Source: Tieghemostelium lacteum (lineage: Eukaryota > Evosea > Eumycetozoa > Dictyosteliales > Raperosteliaceae). From it: a DNA stretch of 64,000 bases. The stretch spans positions 496,001 through 560,000 of the forward strand of contig LODT01000004.1 of assembly GCA_001606155.1 (NCBI GenBank), given 5' to 3'. The position numbers and the translations under genes are program-made. The notes beneath the pieces were generated by a model. It saw only the letters and a program-made list of their open reading frames with translations. It was not told the origin of the DNA and searched no databases. Positions 50,414 to 61,669 of this stretch are shown here, in pieces (positions within the stretch are counted from its first letter, which is position 1; each line of letters opens with the position of its first letter).

Positions 50414-51181
50414 TTAATTTGATTTTTGATTTTCAGGTTTAGAAATCCAATTTATGAATTTATCAGAACCTAGTTTAGCACCATCTTTAGTACACAGGGT
50501 ATCATCATTGAAAGTTGCACCAAAGTATTTTAGACCTGGCGTTGAGACTACTTCTTTTTGAATTTTTAAAACTGAAAGATATTGTCTGATAAGATCATCA
50601 GTTTTGATCTTTTCAGGACCACCAACTTCAACAATGGAATTTGTAGGTTTGCCAACAGCAATTTCAACAACAGCTTTAGCAACATCATCTGAAGAAATTG
50701 GTTGAATAAATGCAGTTGGTGCTACTACTTTATCATCTTTTACATAGGATTTATAAATAGAATCAACAAATTCAAAGAACTGTGTGGCTTGAACGATGGT
50801 ATAAGGAACACCTGATTTCTTAATTATATCTTCCTGAGCTTGTTTAGCTCTGAAATAACCAGACTCTAATAATTTGTCAGTACCAACTACAGACAATGCA
50901 ACATGGTATTTCACAGCAGCTTTCTTTTCAGCTTCAAATAGATTCTCACCACTCTTCTTAAAGAAATTGAGTACCTTGTCATCTTGCCATTCGGATGGTG
51001 GGGAATTGGATACATCAATAACAACATCAACACCTTTTAAAGCTGTATCTAAACCTTCGCCTGTAACTGCGTTTACACCTGACTTTGGTGAAGCTGCCAA
51101 TACCTCATGTCCCAATGCACGTAGTCCATTTACTACCTTAGATCCAATTAAACCTGTACCTCCAATAACTGTAAATTTCAT
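50414..51181 (-). CDS. NmrA-like NAD(P)-binding protein (atypical SDR)
   Basis: Single exon of 255 residues. The N-terminus MKFTVIGGTGLIGSKVVNGL is a Rossmann nucleotide-binding motif of the atypical short-chain dehydrogenase (NmrA/HSCARG) type. Other family features: DVVIDVSNSP, YHVALSVVGTDKL, YFRAKQAQEDIIKKSG and PYTIVQATQFFEF. The classic Tyr-x3-Lys of SDR enzymes is replaced by YFRAK, as is common in the family. Role: NAD(P) sensor or reductase in the cytosol; the substrate is unknown. Convergent with DCC1, 58 bases apart. Confidence 0.88.
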   Translation of the reverse strand: MKFTVIGGTGLIGSKVVNGLRALGHEVLAASPKSGVNAVTGEGLDTALKGVDVVIDVSNSPPSEWQDDKVLNFFKKSGENLFEAEKKAAVKYHVALSVVGTDKLLESGYFRAKQAQEDIIKKSGVPYTIVQATQFFEFVDSIYKSYVKDDKVVAPTAFIQPISSDDVAKAVVEIAVGKPTNSIVEVGGPEKIKTDDLIRQYLSVLKIQKEVVSTPGLKYFGATFNDDTLCTKDGAKLGSDKFINWISKPENQKSN

Positions 51182-51570
51182 TTTTTATCTATTTTGTGTG
51201 AATGTGAATAAAAATATGTTGAAATAAACTAGTATTTATATTTTGGTCATTTTGAAAATTATGAGAATTCAATCCAACAATTCTTCTGGAACACCCATCT
51301 TCAAAGTAGATTTTTTTTTTTTTGGATTTAATTTCTGTCATAATTATGTTTCTGCAGATGCATTAAACCTGATAGTTTCAAATCGGATTTTCATTCTATT
51401 TATATTCATGGTAATATTTATGATTATATAATTCTAAATTTAATACCAATTTTAGTAGTTATTCAAATTGTTTAATAATAATATTAAATGTACATAAAAT
51501 TTGTGAAATAAAGACATAAGAATTTTTTTAATTTTTTTTCATTTCAATTACTAAACGAGAGAATCGAAAA
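51182..51570. other. Divergent promoter region
   Basis: AT-rich promoter region between the NmrA-like gene and the SET/NAP gene. One short open frame is present (51243-51431) but its composition is not convincingly coding. Confidence 0.45.
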
Positions 51571-52305
51571 ATGAGTAAAAAAGTAAAATCAAAGGAACAA
51601 GCAGCAACAACAACAGAAAGTAATGATAAATCAGAAGTTATAAGCGAAGCATTACTTAAACAAGCCATTGACATTCAAAGTCAAATTGAAAAGATTTATG
51701 AAGATAATAAGATTAAAGTATTAGAGATTGAAAAGAAATATCAAGAAAAACTGAAACCACATTATGAAAAGAGAGATAAATTAATTGAGACTTCAAAAGG
51801 TTTAGATAACTTTTGGTCCCAGGCAATCAGTAAGGCTATGATTGATAATTTTGATACTTTGGATCAAGAGGTTTGCGATGCCATTACACTGATGGAAGTT
51901 AAAGTTGATATCAATACACAAGACGGCAGTCAAAAGAAAACTCTTACTTTACATTTCAAAGACAACTCAGTTTTCAGTAATAAGACTCTATCTAAAACTA
52001 TTCAATTTAAAAACGATGGTCAATATACTTCAGAATCTGATAAAGTTCAATACAAATCTCAACCAGACACCAAAAAGAATAATAACAATAACAAGAATCA
52101 AAAGAAAAGAAAAGAATTAGAAAAAGAATCATTCTTATTGAAATTTATTGAATTCAATGAAGACCCAGAATCATTTGTAGATATATTTGAAGATCTTTTG
52201 AAAATCTATGAAGATCCATTTTCAATGGTACTAGATGATGATGAAGATGATGATGAAGAATTTGACGAAGATGCTGATGAAGGAGATAGCAATGATGATA
52301 ATTAA
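51571..52305 (+). CDS. Nucleosome assembly (NAP) family protein, SET/TAF-I type
   Basis: Single exon of 244 residues. A long N-terminal coiled coil (IQSQIEKIYEDNKIKVLEIE) is followed by the earmuff domain (NFWSQAISKAMIDNFDTLD and MEVKVDINTQDGSQKKTLTL) and an acidic tail of Asp/Glu. This order and length match SET/TAF-I beta rather than the longer NAP1. Role: histone chaperone, and inhibitor of histone acetylation in animals. A basic KKNNNNNKNQKKRK stretch in the middle may be a nuclear signal. Convergent with the kelch-BTB gene. Confidence 0.88.
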   Translation: MSKKVKSKEQAATTTESNDKSEVISEALLKQAIDIQSQIEKIYEDNKIKVLEIEKKYQEKLKPHYEKRDKLIETSKGLDNFWSQAISKAMIDNFDTLDQEVCDAITLMEVKVDINTQDGSQKKTLTLHFKDNSVFSNKTLSKTIQFKNDGQYTSESDKVQYKSQPDTKKNNNNNKNQKKRKELEKESFLLKFIEFNEDPESFVDIFEDLLKIYEDPFSMVLDDDEDDDEEFDEDADEGDSNDDN

Positions 52306-52402
52306 ATAAAAATAAATAATCATTCTAACCTATAAAACCAAATACCTAGAACTTATTTGTTATTATAATTTTATTAAATTATTATAATAATAATTATTTA
52401 TA

Positions 52403-54076
52403 TTATTTATTAAGATTATTTTGAGATTCTAAATAGGAGATAATTTCTAATAATACAGAGGGTGATAATTGTTTCATTGTACCATTATCATTTAGTTCCT
52501 TATTATGTCTGGCAATATAGTTTAGAGAGATTTTACGTAATTTATCTAATTTATAGAAATCAGCTTGTTGGAAGATATCAACAACTGACTCACAATCAAT
52601 ACCTTCAGTAGCTCTAGATTCACAAATTGTTTTTAATCTTGGTATACAATAGAGATCGGATAGGTAGAGTAACCCTATACAGTTTTCCAATTGCACTAGG
52701 TTTTCATTACCAGTGTACAAAAACTCAATGAGTACTACAAAATCTGAATATTTCTCTTGAATTTTAATTTCTTTTTCAAAACTCTCTTTTAACCCGCTAC
52801 CAAAAAGTCCTTTGAAATAGGGTGATCTTACAGAGAGGATAGCCTTATGAGCATGTATTTTCTTGTCTTCTTCTAGTAGGAAACAAACGTCACTGAAAAA
52901 GTCCAAAGGTTGTTGAAATAGTCTGCCAAAGTCTGCAACTAGGTTATCTGATGGAATGTAGACATCGGAAGGGAACTGGTATTCCCAAAGATCATTATAG
53001 AGACATGACAAGTATGTACCACCGTAAAGTACAAGTTTAGTCTTACCCTGATCTTCTAGTAACACAGTACAGTGTCTACGTCTCTTTGGTGGACCGTTAG
53101 TCTCAATTTGAGTCCATTCTTCTTTTGCAAAATCAAAACTATAAAAATCTCTAAGAAAACCTTTTTTAGAGTACCCACCATAGACATACATTTTATCTTG
53201 AAAAACATTGGAAGTGTGACCGTAACGATCTGGGATATTTACAGTAGACTTTGGTTTAATAAGTTTCCAAGTTCCCAAGGTCATATCCATTTGCCAGAGA
53301 TCTGATGTACCTTTAGATGCTGAATCGTATCCACCTAGAACATATATATACTGACTGCCATCCAAATGTTTATATGCAACTGCTGAACACAGACGTCCAA
53401 ATCTAGGTGATGGAGCTTGTTTCCAAGTTCTAGTTGAAAAATCAAATATATCAATACTCTGAAAGAATATCGAAGAAACTGGTGTTTTCTTGTTACTCAA
53501 ATTGGTCAGAGTCTGACTACCACCTATAATATACATCTGATTATCGACTACAACTGAACAGTGACCATCACGAGCCTCAGGTTGATAGGTTCCTGCATCA
53601 GACTCCACCTTACTCCACTCCTTTCTCTCAAAATTATAACAAATCAGTTCATTCAGTGACTTGAATACTTTTTGAGTCTGATAAAAGAAGCCAGCACGTT
53701 CGTCTTCGTACCATCCACCACCATATATATACATACAATCCTGATAGACAACAGCAGTATGCAACACTCTAGTCCTATGCTCACAGTGTGTCGATTGCCA
53801 ACTGTAATCCTTCAAATCCAATTTCAGAAATGACGAAAATCCTTGTGGTGTAGATGTACCATCACTTCCACCATACAAATACAACTGATCTTTATAATTT
53901 ACAACTGTACAATCAAATCTAGGACTAGGTGGATTAGAAGTTGATATAATCTTCCAATTTACAACTGGTCTCTTTTCATTTGTATTAATATTTTCAATTT
54001 CTTCTTGTTGATTATCTTCTTCACCAACTATTAAACCACTTTCACTTAATGGTTGAGTCTGTTGTATTTGTTCCAT
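52403..54076 (-). CDS. Kelch-repeat BTB protein (LZTR1-like order)
   Basis: Single exon of 557 residues. Six or so kelch repeats (about 50-370; LYLYGGSDG, MYIYGGGWYED, MYIIGGSQ, IYVLGGYD, MYVYGGYSKK, LVLYGGTY) form a beta propeller, followed by a BTB domain (about 395-500; DVCFLLEEDKKIHAHKAILS, RSPYFKGLF, LIEFLYTG) and a short BACK-like helical end. Kelch before BTB is the order of LZTR1 and plant/amoebal proteins, not of animal KLHL. Role: probable substrate adaptor for cullin-3 ubiquitin ligases; the substrate is not known. Confidence 0.92.
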   Translation of the reverse strand: MEQIQQTQPLSESGLIVGEEDNQQEEIENINTNEKRPVVNWKIISTSNPPSPRFDCTVVNYKDQLYLYGGSDGTSTPQGFSSFLKLDLKDYSWQSTHCEHRTRVLHTAVVYQDCMYIYGGGWYEDERAGFFYQTQKVFKSLNELICYNFERKEWSKVESDAGTYQPEARDGHCSVVVDNQMYIIGGSQTLTNLSNKKTPVSSIFFQSIDIFDFSTRTWKQAPSPRFGRLCSAVAYKHLDGSQYIYVLGGYDSASKGTSDLWQMDMTLGTWKLIKPKSTVNIPDRYGHTSNVFQDKMYVYGGYSKKGFLRDFYSFDFAKEEWTQIETNGPPKRRRHCTVLLEDQGKTKLVLYGGTYLSCLYNDLWEYQFPSDVYIPSDNLVADFGRLFQQPLDFFSDVCFLLEEDKKIHAHKAILSVRSPYFKGLFGSGLKESFEKEIKIQEKYSDFVVLIEFLYTGNENLVQLENCIGLLYLSDLYCIPRLKTICESRATEGIDCESVVDIFQQADFYKLDKLRKISLNYIARHNKELNDNGTMKQLSPSVLLEIISYLESQNNLNK

Positions 54077-54331
54077 TTATGTCGATTTGAATAATTTTTT
54101 TCAGATTCAAAGATTTTTTAAAAAATAAAAAAAACATTATTTCATTTACCACGTCAAATTACCATCTCAACAAAAATGACTATAATTTTAAATTTCATTC
54201 TAAATTTAGATTTTAATATTAACCACGTTAAATTTTATTGATGGTTTTGAATATATTAAATTTGAATTACACTTAAAAACCACCTATAACTTCTGAATTT
54301 GATATAATACTATTTTTGCTTGTTTTTTATT

Positions 54332-56083
54332 TTAAACTATTGACATTTCAGAGTCGTTTGGTTTATTTGGAACCAAAGTATAATTTACCATTGGATTTGA
54401 TAGAGGTGGTTGAGGGATTGGTTGAGATGTTTGTTGTTGGGATTGTTGACCTTGTTGTGCTTGTTGTTGTTGTAATAGTAATTGTTGGTGTTGTTGAGCT
54501 TGAGCTTGTTGTTGAAGTAATTGTTGTTGTTTATAGAGACTGTATCTGTCAGAAAATAATTCTTGTCTCTTCTTTTCGAGTTCTTGACGTTCTTTTTCAA
54601 TATTATCTTCCAAATCGGAATAATATTGTAATTTGACTTCTAGTTTCTTGGTTTGGGCGTTGATAATATTTAGAACTAGATTTTGAATTTCTTTTTCTTC
54701 AACTTTGGTTAAAGCTTTAGCTTTAATACTGGCAGCAGCCAATGTAGCAGATGCAGCAGATTGAATATTAATATTTGATAATGAATTACTTTCAGTGTCT
54801 TCTGAAGTATCCATTTTATCAGAGGTTCCGTTTTCTTTAGATTCAGATTGTAGTGCATCTGAAGCTGCTTTGGCAGCTACTGATGCAATTAAAGGACTAG
54901 TGGCAGAAGATAGGAAACTAATTAGAGATAATACAGGGTTATTCAGTTCAGCTGAATGTGATGAATAATCTAAATCTCTATGAATACCGTTGGAAGTTGA
55001 TTTTGTAATGTTATCTTCGAGATAGGAATCTTCAATTGGGAGACGAAGGAAATGTAAAAGACATTGTTCTTTGGTTTTTGTACCAACATGATCTGCAACA
55101 TCAGTCCAAGAGTCACTGTAGATATCTAAAGCTTCTAAAAGTAAAAGAGTTTCTTGATCTGACCATTCATCTAATTGTTCAGGTACTGGTTGTTCAATAC
55201 GTGTGAAATGTGTTGGTGCCAAGAAGGAATCATATGAACCCTGTTCGAAACATGTACTACATAACATTACAAAATAGTCAGGTGGAATACCATCCAAATT
55301 TAAAGATTTACCAGAGGTATTGAGTGTGTATCTAATTAAACTACAATCTGCGCCGCATCTTGTGCATGAATATCTCCATGGTTGACCAAATATATTATTT
55401 CTAATTTCAAGTGCTGAATTCTTACTACTACTTCCATTTGCAGTTTTCTTTGATTTTTCATTTGGGTTAGTGATACTTTCGTTTTCTTTTTTTTCATCTT
55501 TTTCAACTTCAATTGTGGTTGATGAAGTGGTGGTGGAGGTGTTAGAAGTTGTAGATGTAGAAGAGGGATTGGTTGAGGATTGATGTGTTGGTAAAGGTAT
55601 ATAACCACCACCATCAGGATTAACAAAATAGTTTATAATTCCCCAATGTTCTAAGAAACTGTGTACTCTAAGAATAGAACAAACATCACCAACAAGATTT
55701 CTTCTAACTGCTGTTAGAGTTAGATATTGGTATGGGTTTTGTAGGTAGGTGTTAATCATAAAGTCTCTGTATTCTCTGTAGATTTCAGGTGTTTTTGAAG
55801 GAGATCTACCAGTAAAGAATTCAGGTAACTGGTTCACTTCAATCTCATGAATTTCATTTGACTTGAACCATGGACATTGTGTTGGTGGAATTGTGAAATT
55901 GGTTGTTAATATTACACTTTTTTGATTTGCACCTGATGGTCCTGATACTGTAGCTGTAGTAGTTGTAGTAGTTGTAGTTGTAGTAGTACCTGTTACACCA
56001 TTAGTACCTTCAGTTGACGAAGGTGCAGATGATATAGGTTGAGTTATAATAGGTTGTTGTGGTTGACTAATATTGGTAACTTA
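54332..56083 (-). pseudogene. 5'-truncated inverted duplicate of SMARCC/Swi3 (possibly still coding)
   Basis: This minus-strand copy matches 57954-59798 of the complete gene next door. It starts abruptly at the GTTACC near 56083, and stop codons lie just upstream in frame, so it lacks about 440 N-terminal residues. The frame is open through SWIRM (LPEFFTGRSPSKTPEIYREY), the ZZ-like Cys cluster (CTRCGADCS, CSTCFEQG), SANT (EWSDQETLLLLEALDIYSD) and the coiled coil. The methionine of the complete copy before the SWIRM start is GTG here, and the first in-frame ATG falls inside SWIRM. The domain parts are identical in protein to the full copy while low-complexity linkers have drifted, and the poly-Q run is short. 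A missing upstream exon cannot be excluded (AG before TTACC). Confidence 0.75.
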
Positions 56084-56488
56084 TTAAAACGATAAATTAA
56101 TTAATGCAATGGTTATTAATTAAAAAAATGATATTGGGCACATACAATTATTCGACATTGATATAAACGGAAAATGATTTTTTTACAATTTTTTTTTTAA
56201 ATAATTTTTTTTTAAATATTTATTTTTAGTATTGATTTAGTAATGATCATTAGAAGAACGAAGCTTTCATTGAATAAACGAAAGATAATTTTCAAGTATT
56301 AATAATGTTTCTAGAAGTTCAAATATTTAAAAAAAAAAAATTTTCTAAATTTTTAATTTTTTTTTTAAATTTGTTAATTTAACTGTTGTGAGAGATACTC
56401 AACAAATTACTTAAATTAAATTAAAAAAAAATCAAATTTCATTGTCATTTTTGAAAAAAAACTTTTTGATTGATCTTCACAAAAAAAC
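56084..56488. other. Spacer between inverted SMARCC copies
   Basis: Very AT-rich region with long A and T runs between the head-to-head copies; promoter of the complete gene. No transposon ends or target duplications recognised at the truncation point. Confidence 0.5.
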
Positions 56489-59400
56489 ATGTCATCTAGT
56501 GAAGCTGTACCTCCAAAAAGAGAGTTTATACTTCATTTAAAGGATTATGAAGATGTTAACATGATTAAAAAGTTTGAAGGAATTAGAGCAACTCTTATAA
56601 AGGTACATGGTGAAGATGCTTTCTTTGCTGCTAAACACTTATCTATATTATTAGGTCAATATATACTGTTTTATGATGATATTTTAGGTAAAAATGTAAG
56701 ATATAAACTACATAAACCCTTAAAGAAGGCTATAGAGTTTATTAATACTAATATACAAACACAATAGTCAACAAATAGACCAAAACATACGAAACTACCA
56801 TATAAAGTATTTAAAGATTTCTCAGCTGAAGGTTCAATTTATTATATTTTAAATCAAATGTTTCTATTCAAAAACAAAATGGAGTGGAAAAAGATTGATT
56901 TTAAATCAAACCCCAGAAGAGAAAAATTAATTGAATTAATAACTGAAATTGATAATGTTTTAATTGTAATTATAGAGGTTTAGTATATATTGGGGATGTA
57001 CATGATATTAACATTTATATATAAAGGAAAAAGGTTTTTTTACAATACCAAAGGTTCTATTTAATAGTACAGATATAAAGAATGTAAAAGCATTTGAAAA
57101 GATTATATTGGATCATGGTGGTAAAATAACAACAAGCAGAAATATGGCAACACATGTAATTAAACAACAGGATGATAATTTAGATGAACCTCAAAATGTA
57201 GAGTATCTACGTACTATTGAACACAGAGATAAAATGAGTTTAGTACATTTTTGGTATTACCCAGATTCTTATGATCAATGGGTATCAAGTGCAGAGGTTG
57301 AAGGTGAGGATCCTGAGATTGATAATCATCAGGGTCAGTGGGTGGTAACAGTTAGATGGGTACAGGATTTAGAGATTTTTAATGAATGGATGAATGAATT
57401 TGATTATGAAATAGAAGATGATTCTGATCAGAAATCCAATGCTACTACAACTACACCACAACCCACACCAAAAAAACGTGGTAGAAAACCAAAAAAGAAA
57501 TCTAATATTCCACCAGTTCAAAAACCACCTCAAGAACAAAATCATGATTATACTACTGAATCGGAAGATGATCCAATGGGTGATGAAGTAAATGAATCTA
57601 ATAAGAGAGTTTTGAGATCACCTTCTGGTGGAAATTCTACAAAGAAATTTAAAAAGACTGATGATGGGGAAGATGTTGAACACCAACCAACATCTATAAC
57701 ACCAAAACCATCACCATTACCACTGGGTCCTAATAATGTCTCACCAGTTGTAATGAGTCCAGGTCACGTAACAACTAAACAAGCAGCTATTACAACACCA
57801 ATTAAACAACCATTTCCTCCAACTACTAAACTATCCATCCCAATTAACCCAAATTTCACTAGTCCCGCTCCAAATAACAATAGACCAAGATCCAATTCCT
57901 CTTCTAAACTAACAACCAATTCATCCAATAATTTACCAAACAACAATGTACAAGTTACCAATATTAGTCAACCACAACAACCTATTATAACTCAACCTAT
58001 ATCATCTGCACCTTCGTCAACTGAGGGTGCTAATGGTACCACTTCAACCACCACAACAACAGCATCAGGCGCAAATCAAAAAAGTGTAATATTAACAACC
58101 AATTTCACAATTCCACCAACACAATGTCCATGGTTCAAGTCAAATGAAATTCATGAGATTGAAATGAACCAGTTACCTGAATTCTTTACTGGTAGATCAC
58201 CTTCAAAAACACCTGAAATCTACAGAGAATACAGAGACTTTATGATTAACACGTACCTACAAAACCCATACCAATATCTAACTCTAACAGCAGTTAGAAG
58301 AAATCTTGTTGGTGATGTTTGTTCTATTCTTAGAGTACACAGTTTCTTAGAACATTGGGGAATTATAAACTATTTTGTTAATCCTGATGGTGGTGGTTAT
58401 ATTCCTTTACCAACAACTCAGCCTTCAAACTCAACTATAACTAGTAACCCAACCTCAACCACTACCACCACTCCATCCGAAGTTGAAAAAGAAAAAGATG
58501 AAAAAGAAAAAGAAGAAAAAGAAACTGTTACTAAAACAAATGAAAAATCAAAGAAAACTGCAAATGGAAGTAGTAGTAGTAAGAATTCAGCACTTGAAAT
58601 TAGAAATAATATATTTGGTCAACCATGGAGATATTCATGCACAAGATGTGGCGCAGATTGTAGTTTAATTAGATACACACTCAACACTTCTGGTAAATCT
58701 TTAAATTTGGATGGTATCCCACCTGACTATTTTGTAATGTTATGTAGTACATGTTTCGAACAGGGTTCATATGACTCTTTCTTGGCACCAACACATTTCA
58801 CACGTATTGAACAACCAGTACCTGAACAATTAGATGAATGGTCAGATCAAGAAACTCTTTTACTTTTAGAAGCTTTAGATATCTACAGTGACTCTTGGAC
58901 TGATGTTGCAGATCATGTTGGTACAAAAACCAAAGAACAATGTCTTTTACATTTCCTTCGTCTCCCAATTGAAGATTCTTATCTTGAAGATAACATTACA
59001 AAATCAACTTCCAACGGTATTCATAGAGATTTAGATTATTCATCACATTCATCTGATCCTTACACCCCATTCTCTGAATTGAATAATCCTATATTGTCTT
59101 TAATTAGTTTCCTATCGTCTGCTTGTAGTCCTTTAATTGCATCAGTAGCTGCCAAAGCAGCTTCAGATGCACTACAATCTGAATCTAAAGAAAACGGAAC
59201 CTCTGATAAAATGGACACTTCATCAGAGGAAACTGGAAATGATTCATTATCAAATATTAATATTCAATCTGCTGCATCAGCTGCATTGGCCGCCGCCAGT
59301 ATTAAAGCTAAAGCTTTAACCAAAGTTGAAGAAAAAGAAATTCAAAATCTAGTTCTAAAAATCATCAATGCTCAAACCAAGAAACTAGAAGTCAAATTAC

Positions 59401-59584
59401 AATATTATTCCGATTTGGAAGATAATATTGAAAAGGATCGTCAAGAAATCGAAAAAAAGAGGCAATCATTATTTTCAGAAAGATACAGTCTCTATAAACA
59501 ACAACAATTACTTCAACAACAAGCTCAAGCTCAACAACACCAACAATTACTATTACAACAACAACAAGCTCAACAACATTTGCT

Positions 59585-59678
<94 letters not shown>

Positions 59679-59798
59679 CCATCTCAACCACCTATTCAAC
59701 AACAAACACCAATCCCTCAACAACCTCAATCAAATCCAATGGTAAATTATACTTTGGTTCCAAATAAACCAAATGATTCTGAAATGTCAAATGTTTAA
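56489..59798 (+). CDS. SWI/SNF chromatin-remodelling core subunit SMARCC/Swi3
   Basis: Three exons: 56489-56695, 56768-56965, 57027-59798; 1,058 residues. Intron 1 (72 bp, GTAAGA..CAATAG) is a multiple of three and its only in-frame stop is the acceptor TAG; removing it gives LGKN then STNRPKHTKLPYKVF, matching the spacing in animal SMARCC. Intron 2 is 61 bp (GTAATT..ATAAAG). Order: N-terminal region (TKLPYKVFKDF), BRCT-like part (to about 195), chromo-like WYYPDSYDQW, SWIRM (about 513-592), ZZ-like zinc site (about 666-722), SANT (about 739-790), coiled coil (about 899-945), poly-Q (988-1018). Role: dimeric scaffold of SWI/SNF complexes in the nucleus. Confidence 0.93.
59586..59678 (+). repeat. 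Uninterrupted (CAA)31 poly-glutamine repeat
   Basis: Thirty-one CAA codons in a row near the C-terminus of the complete SMARCC gene. The inverted copy at 54332-56083 has only the flanking short Q runs, so the run expanded or shrank after the duplication. Confidence 0.95.
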
Positions 59799-59885
59799 AA
59801 ATATAATGAAACAAACTTTTTTTTTAAATAAAAACAAAAATAATATTAGTTATTAATGAATGTTAACATAAATACTACTTTTTAC

Positions 59886-59991
59886 ATATTATCTGGAGGT
59901 CAAAAGAGTCGTGTAATTCTAGCTGAATTGGCATGGGCTGAACCACATATTCTCCTCAATAGATATCGATGCTATTGAAGTTCTTGCTAGG
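59886..59991 (+). pseudogene. Fragment of an ABCF-type ATPase gene
   Basis: The reading LSGGQKSRVILAELAWAEPH is the ABC signature motif of ABCF/EF-3-like proteins, and DIDAIEVLAR follows shortly after. The Walker B stretch that should lie between them (consensus LLLDEPTNHL) is missing, and nothing before or after matches, so this is a short dead fragment of a host gene, probably dispersed by duplication. Confidence 0.75.
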
Positions 59992-60260
59992 TATTAATCA
60001 GTCACAATCAACCTCATGAGGTTCTCAAAAAAAATGACACCGTTTCACTTTAACTTCTGCATCTTTACATAAATTCTCTTAAAAATGAAATTTCAAATAA
60101 TTTTTAATATAAAAAGCTATTTCATTTTTTGTGCTAATACATGCTATCACTGTTACACCTTTTGTTAATTTATACTAATATATTTTGTAATTCTTTTCTT
60201 TAGATTTTTCTAAAAGTATGTTTAATTGTTTAAAGATTCCTTTATATTCTTACTAACCTA
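59992..60260. other. AT-rich graveyard DNA
   Basis: No open frame or recognisable family. Lies between the ABCF fragment and the P-loop fossil. Confidence 0.4.
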
Positions 60261-60269
60261 CAAATACAT

Positions 60270-61640
60270 GTAGAGCGTCTCTATGAACAAACTATAGAAG
60301 CTCAAAAGAAAATTAAAGAATGTCCAAACAGATGGTATTCAACTATTCCCAAAGGATCCATTCGTTTCGAATACGCCTAATAGCAGATATTATTTTGAAA
60401 ATAATGTTCTATGTATCATTGAGAGAGATATTACAAACAGATTGTTCGAGTTTATAAATGAAACAAAAAAACAAAAAAGAACAGTGTATATTCATGTACC
60501 CCAAGGATTTGGAAAATCAAACTCAATTTATCAAATTGTTTCTAGATTACGTAATGATAACGATTATCGTATTCTACATGCCCGATTGTGGAGCATTGTA
60601 TTTGTAAGATAATCAAGTGTAAACGCATTACTTTTTGTTTAGTAAATGACGACACCTTTGTAAACGATTATTGGAGATCTAAACCATTTAACGAACCAAC
60701 TTTCAAATATTTTCTCAAAGAACTAGGCCAACATTGCAACAGAAAGAATTATCTTCAATTTATATAAAAAAAAGAGAGAATTTGAAATTGGTATGAATAA
60801 TCAAGCGTTTACACTTGATTATCTTACAAATGATAGTTCTAAAAAGGATTTTGCTCGTAATGTTAGTTTGATGGAGCTTGGAATACCATCTTTTAAAATG
60901 ACATTAATCAATGAGAGTAATACATGATTTCTGAAAAATAATAATAAGGATCATCATCACTATAGAGACTTATGGTAAGACGGGGCCAAATAATAGCGGC
61001 AAAAACACCATTAGCTCGAAACATTTTAGTAGAATGTTGGAAAGATGAACTTGAATATAAAAGTGCCAAAGATGGTTTTTTATAAAATGGTATTCAATAA
61101 GGAAATTAAAGGACTTACTATTGATGTCATAGGAAGAGTTACGGAAATGTATATTGAAGAAATCATTCGTTTAAAAGAATTCTCTTTTAATTTTAATATG
61201 ATTAAGAAGAATGGTAAATTGGATTGGTCACGTAATATTGTACGTGATTTACAACCATTTTATTTTAATGGTAAAAATGTAAATAATTGTGATAGCTCTT
61301 GGCACCAAAACCAAATTATTTTTCCAAATGCATCCAATTTTCCCGAGGTGGATTTTAATATGGGATTCAAAAGATAAACTTCTTTATGCATTTCAGGTAA
61401 CTATTAACAAGAGTCACAGCAATAATTGGAATAAATACCATCAATTATGGAAGAAACAAACTGGGTATGATGAGGCTAAGATATTTAAAGTATCGATAAC
61501 ATATGACACCTTTGTACCTGATGAAAGTTTTGCCATTCAGTATTCAATTTATATGCACAATTTACACCAAACTGGTCAAAATTCTTTTTTCTTTTGCCAA
61601 ATTTCCCTCAAAAATAAACCCTTAGAAGTATACCTCTAAA
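60270..61640 (+). pseudogene. Decayed P-loop NTPase gene, Crinkler/RHS-like effector family (fossil)
   Basis: A run of protein-like pieces on the plus strand, broken at several places (about five or more). Parts seen: a P-loop-like segment (VYIHVPQGFGKSNS, about 60480-60530), a middle part with DYWRSKPFNEPTFKYFLKEL, and a C-terminal part with LYAFQVTINKSH (about 61380-61420) that resembles the nuclease-type end of Crinkler-RHS proteins. A P-loop ATPase followed by a QVT...K/H end is the usual order of that family. The family call rests on motif order only. It looks fairly young, since long stretches still read as protein. Confidence 0.45.
60600..60831. repeat. Perfect 27-bp inverted repeat, arms 178 bp apart
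   Basis: Left arm 60600-60626 and right arm 60805-60831 are exact reverse complements (left begins ATTTGTAAGATAATCAAG). The pair lies inside the fossil. Such arms could come from a fold-back template switch or an inversion; they do not look like known transposon ends. Confidence 0.9.
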
Positions 61641-61669
61641 AAAAATCTTGTTTTACATATAATGATAAA

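Noticed and set aside
51243-51431. Small protein gene of 62 codons
   Set aside because: AT-driven hydrophobic reading in a promoter region with no family match and poor codon pattern.
56765-56767. In-frame TAG as evidence that the SMARCC gene is a pseudogene
   Set aside because: It is the AG acceptor of a well-formed 72-bp intron; removing it restores family spacing.
59392-59691. Minus-strand poly-Val open frame opposite the CAA repeat
   Set aside because: A mirror of the poly-Q repeat in the real SMARCC frame.
60600-60831. Terminal inverted repeats of a small transposon
   Set aside because: No flanking target-site duplication, no internal transposase, and the arms lie within a protein-like fossil.
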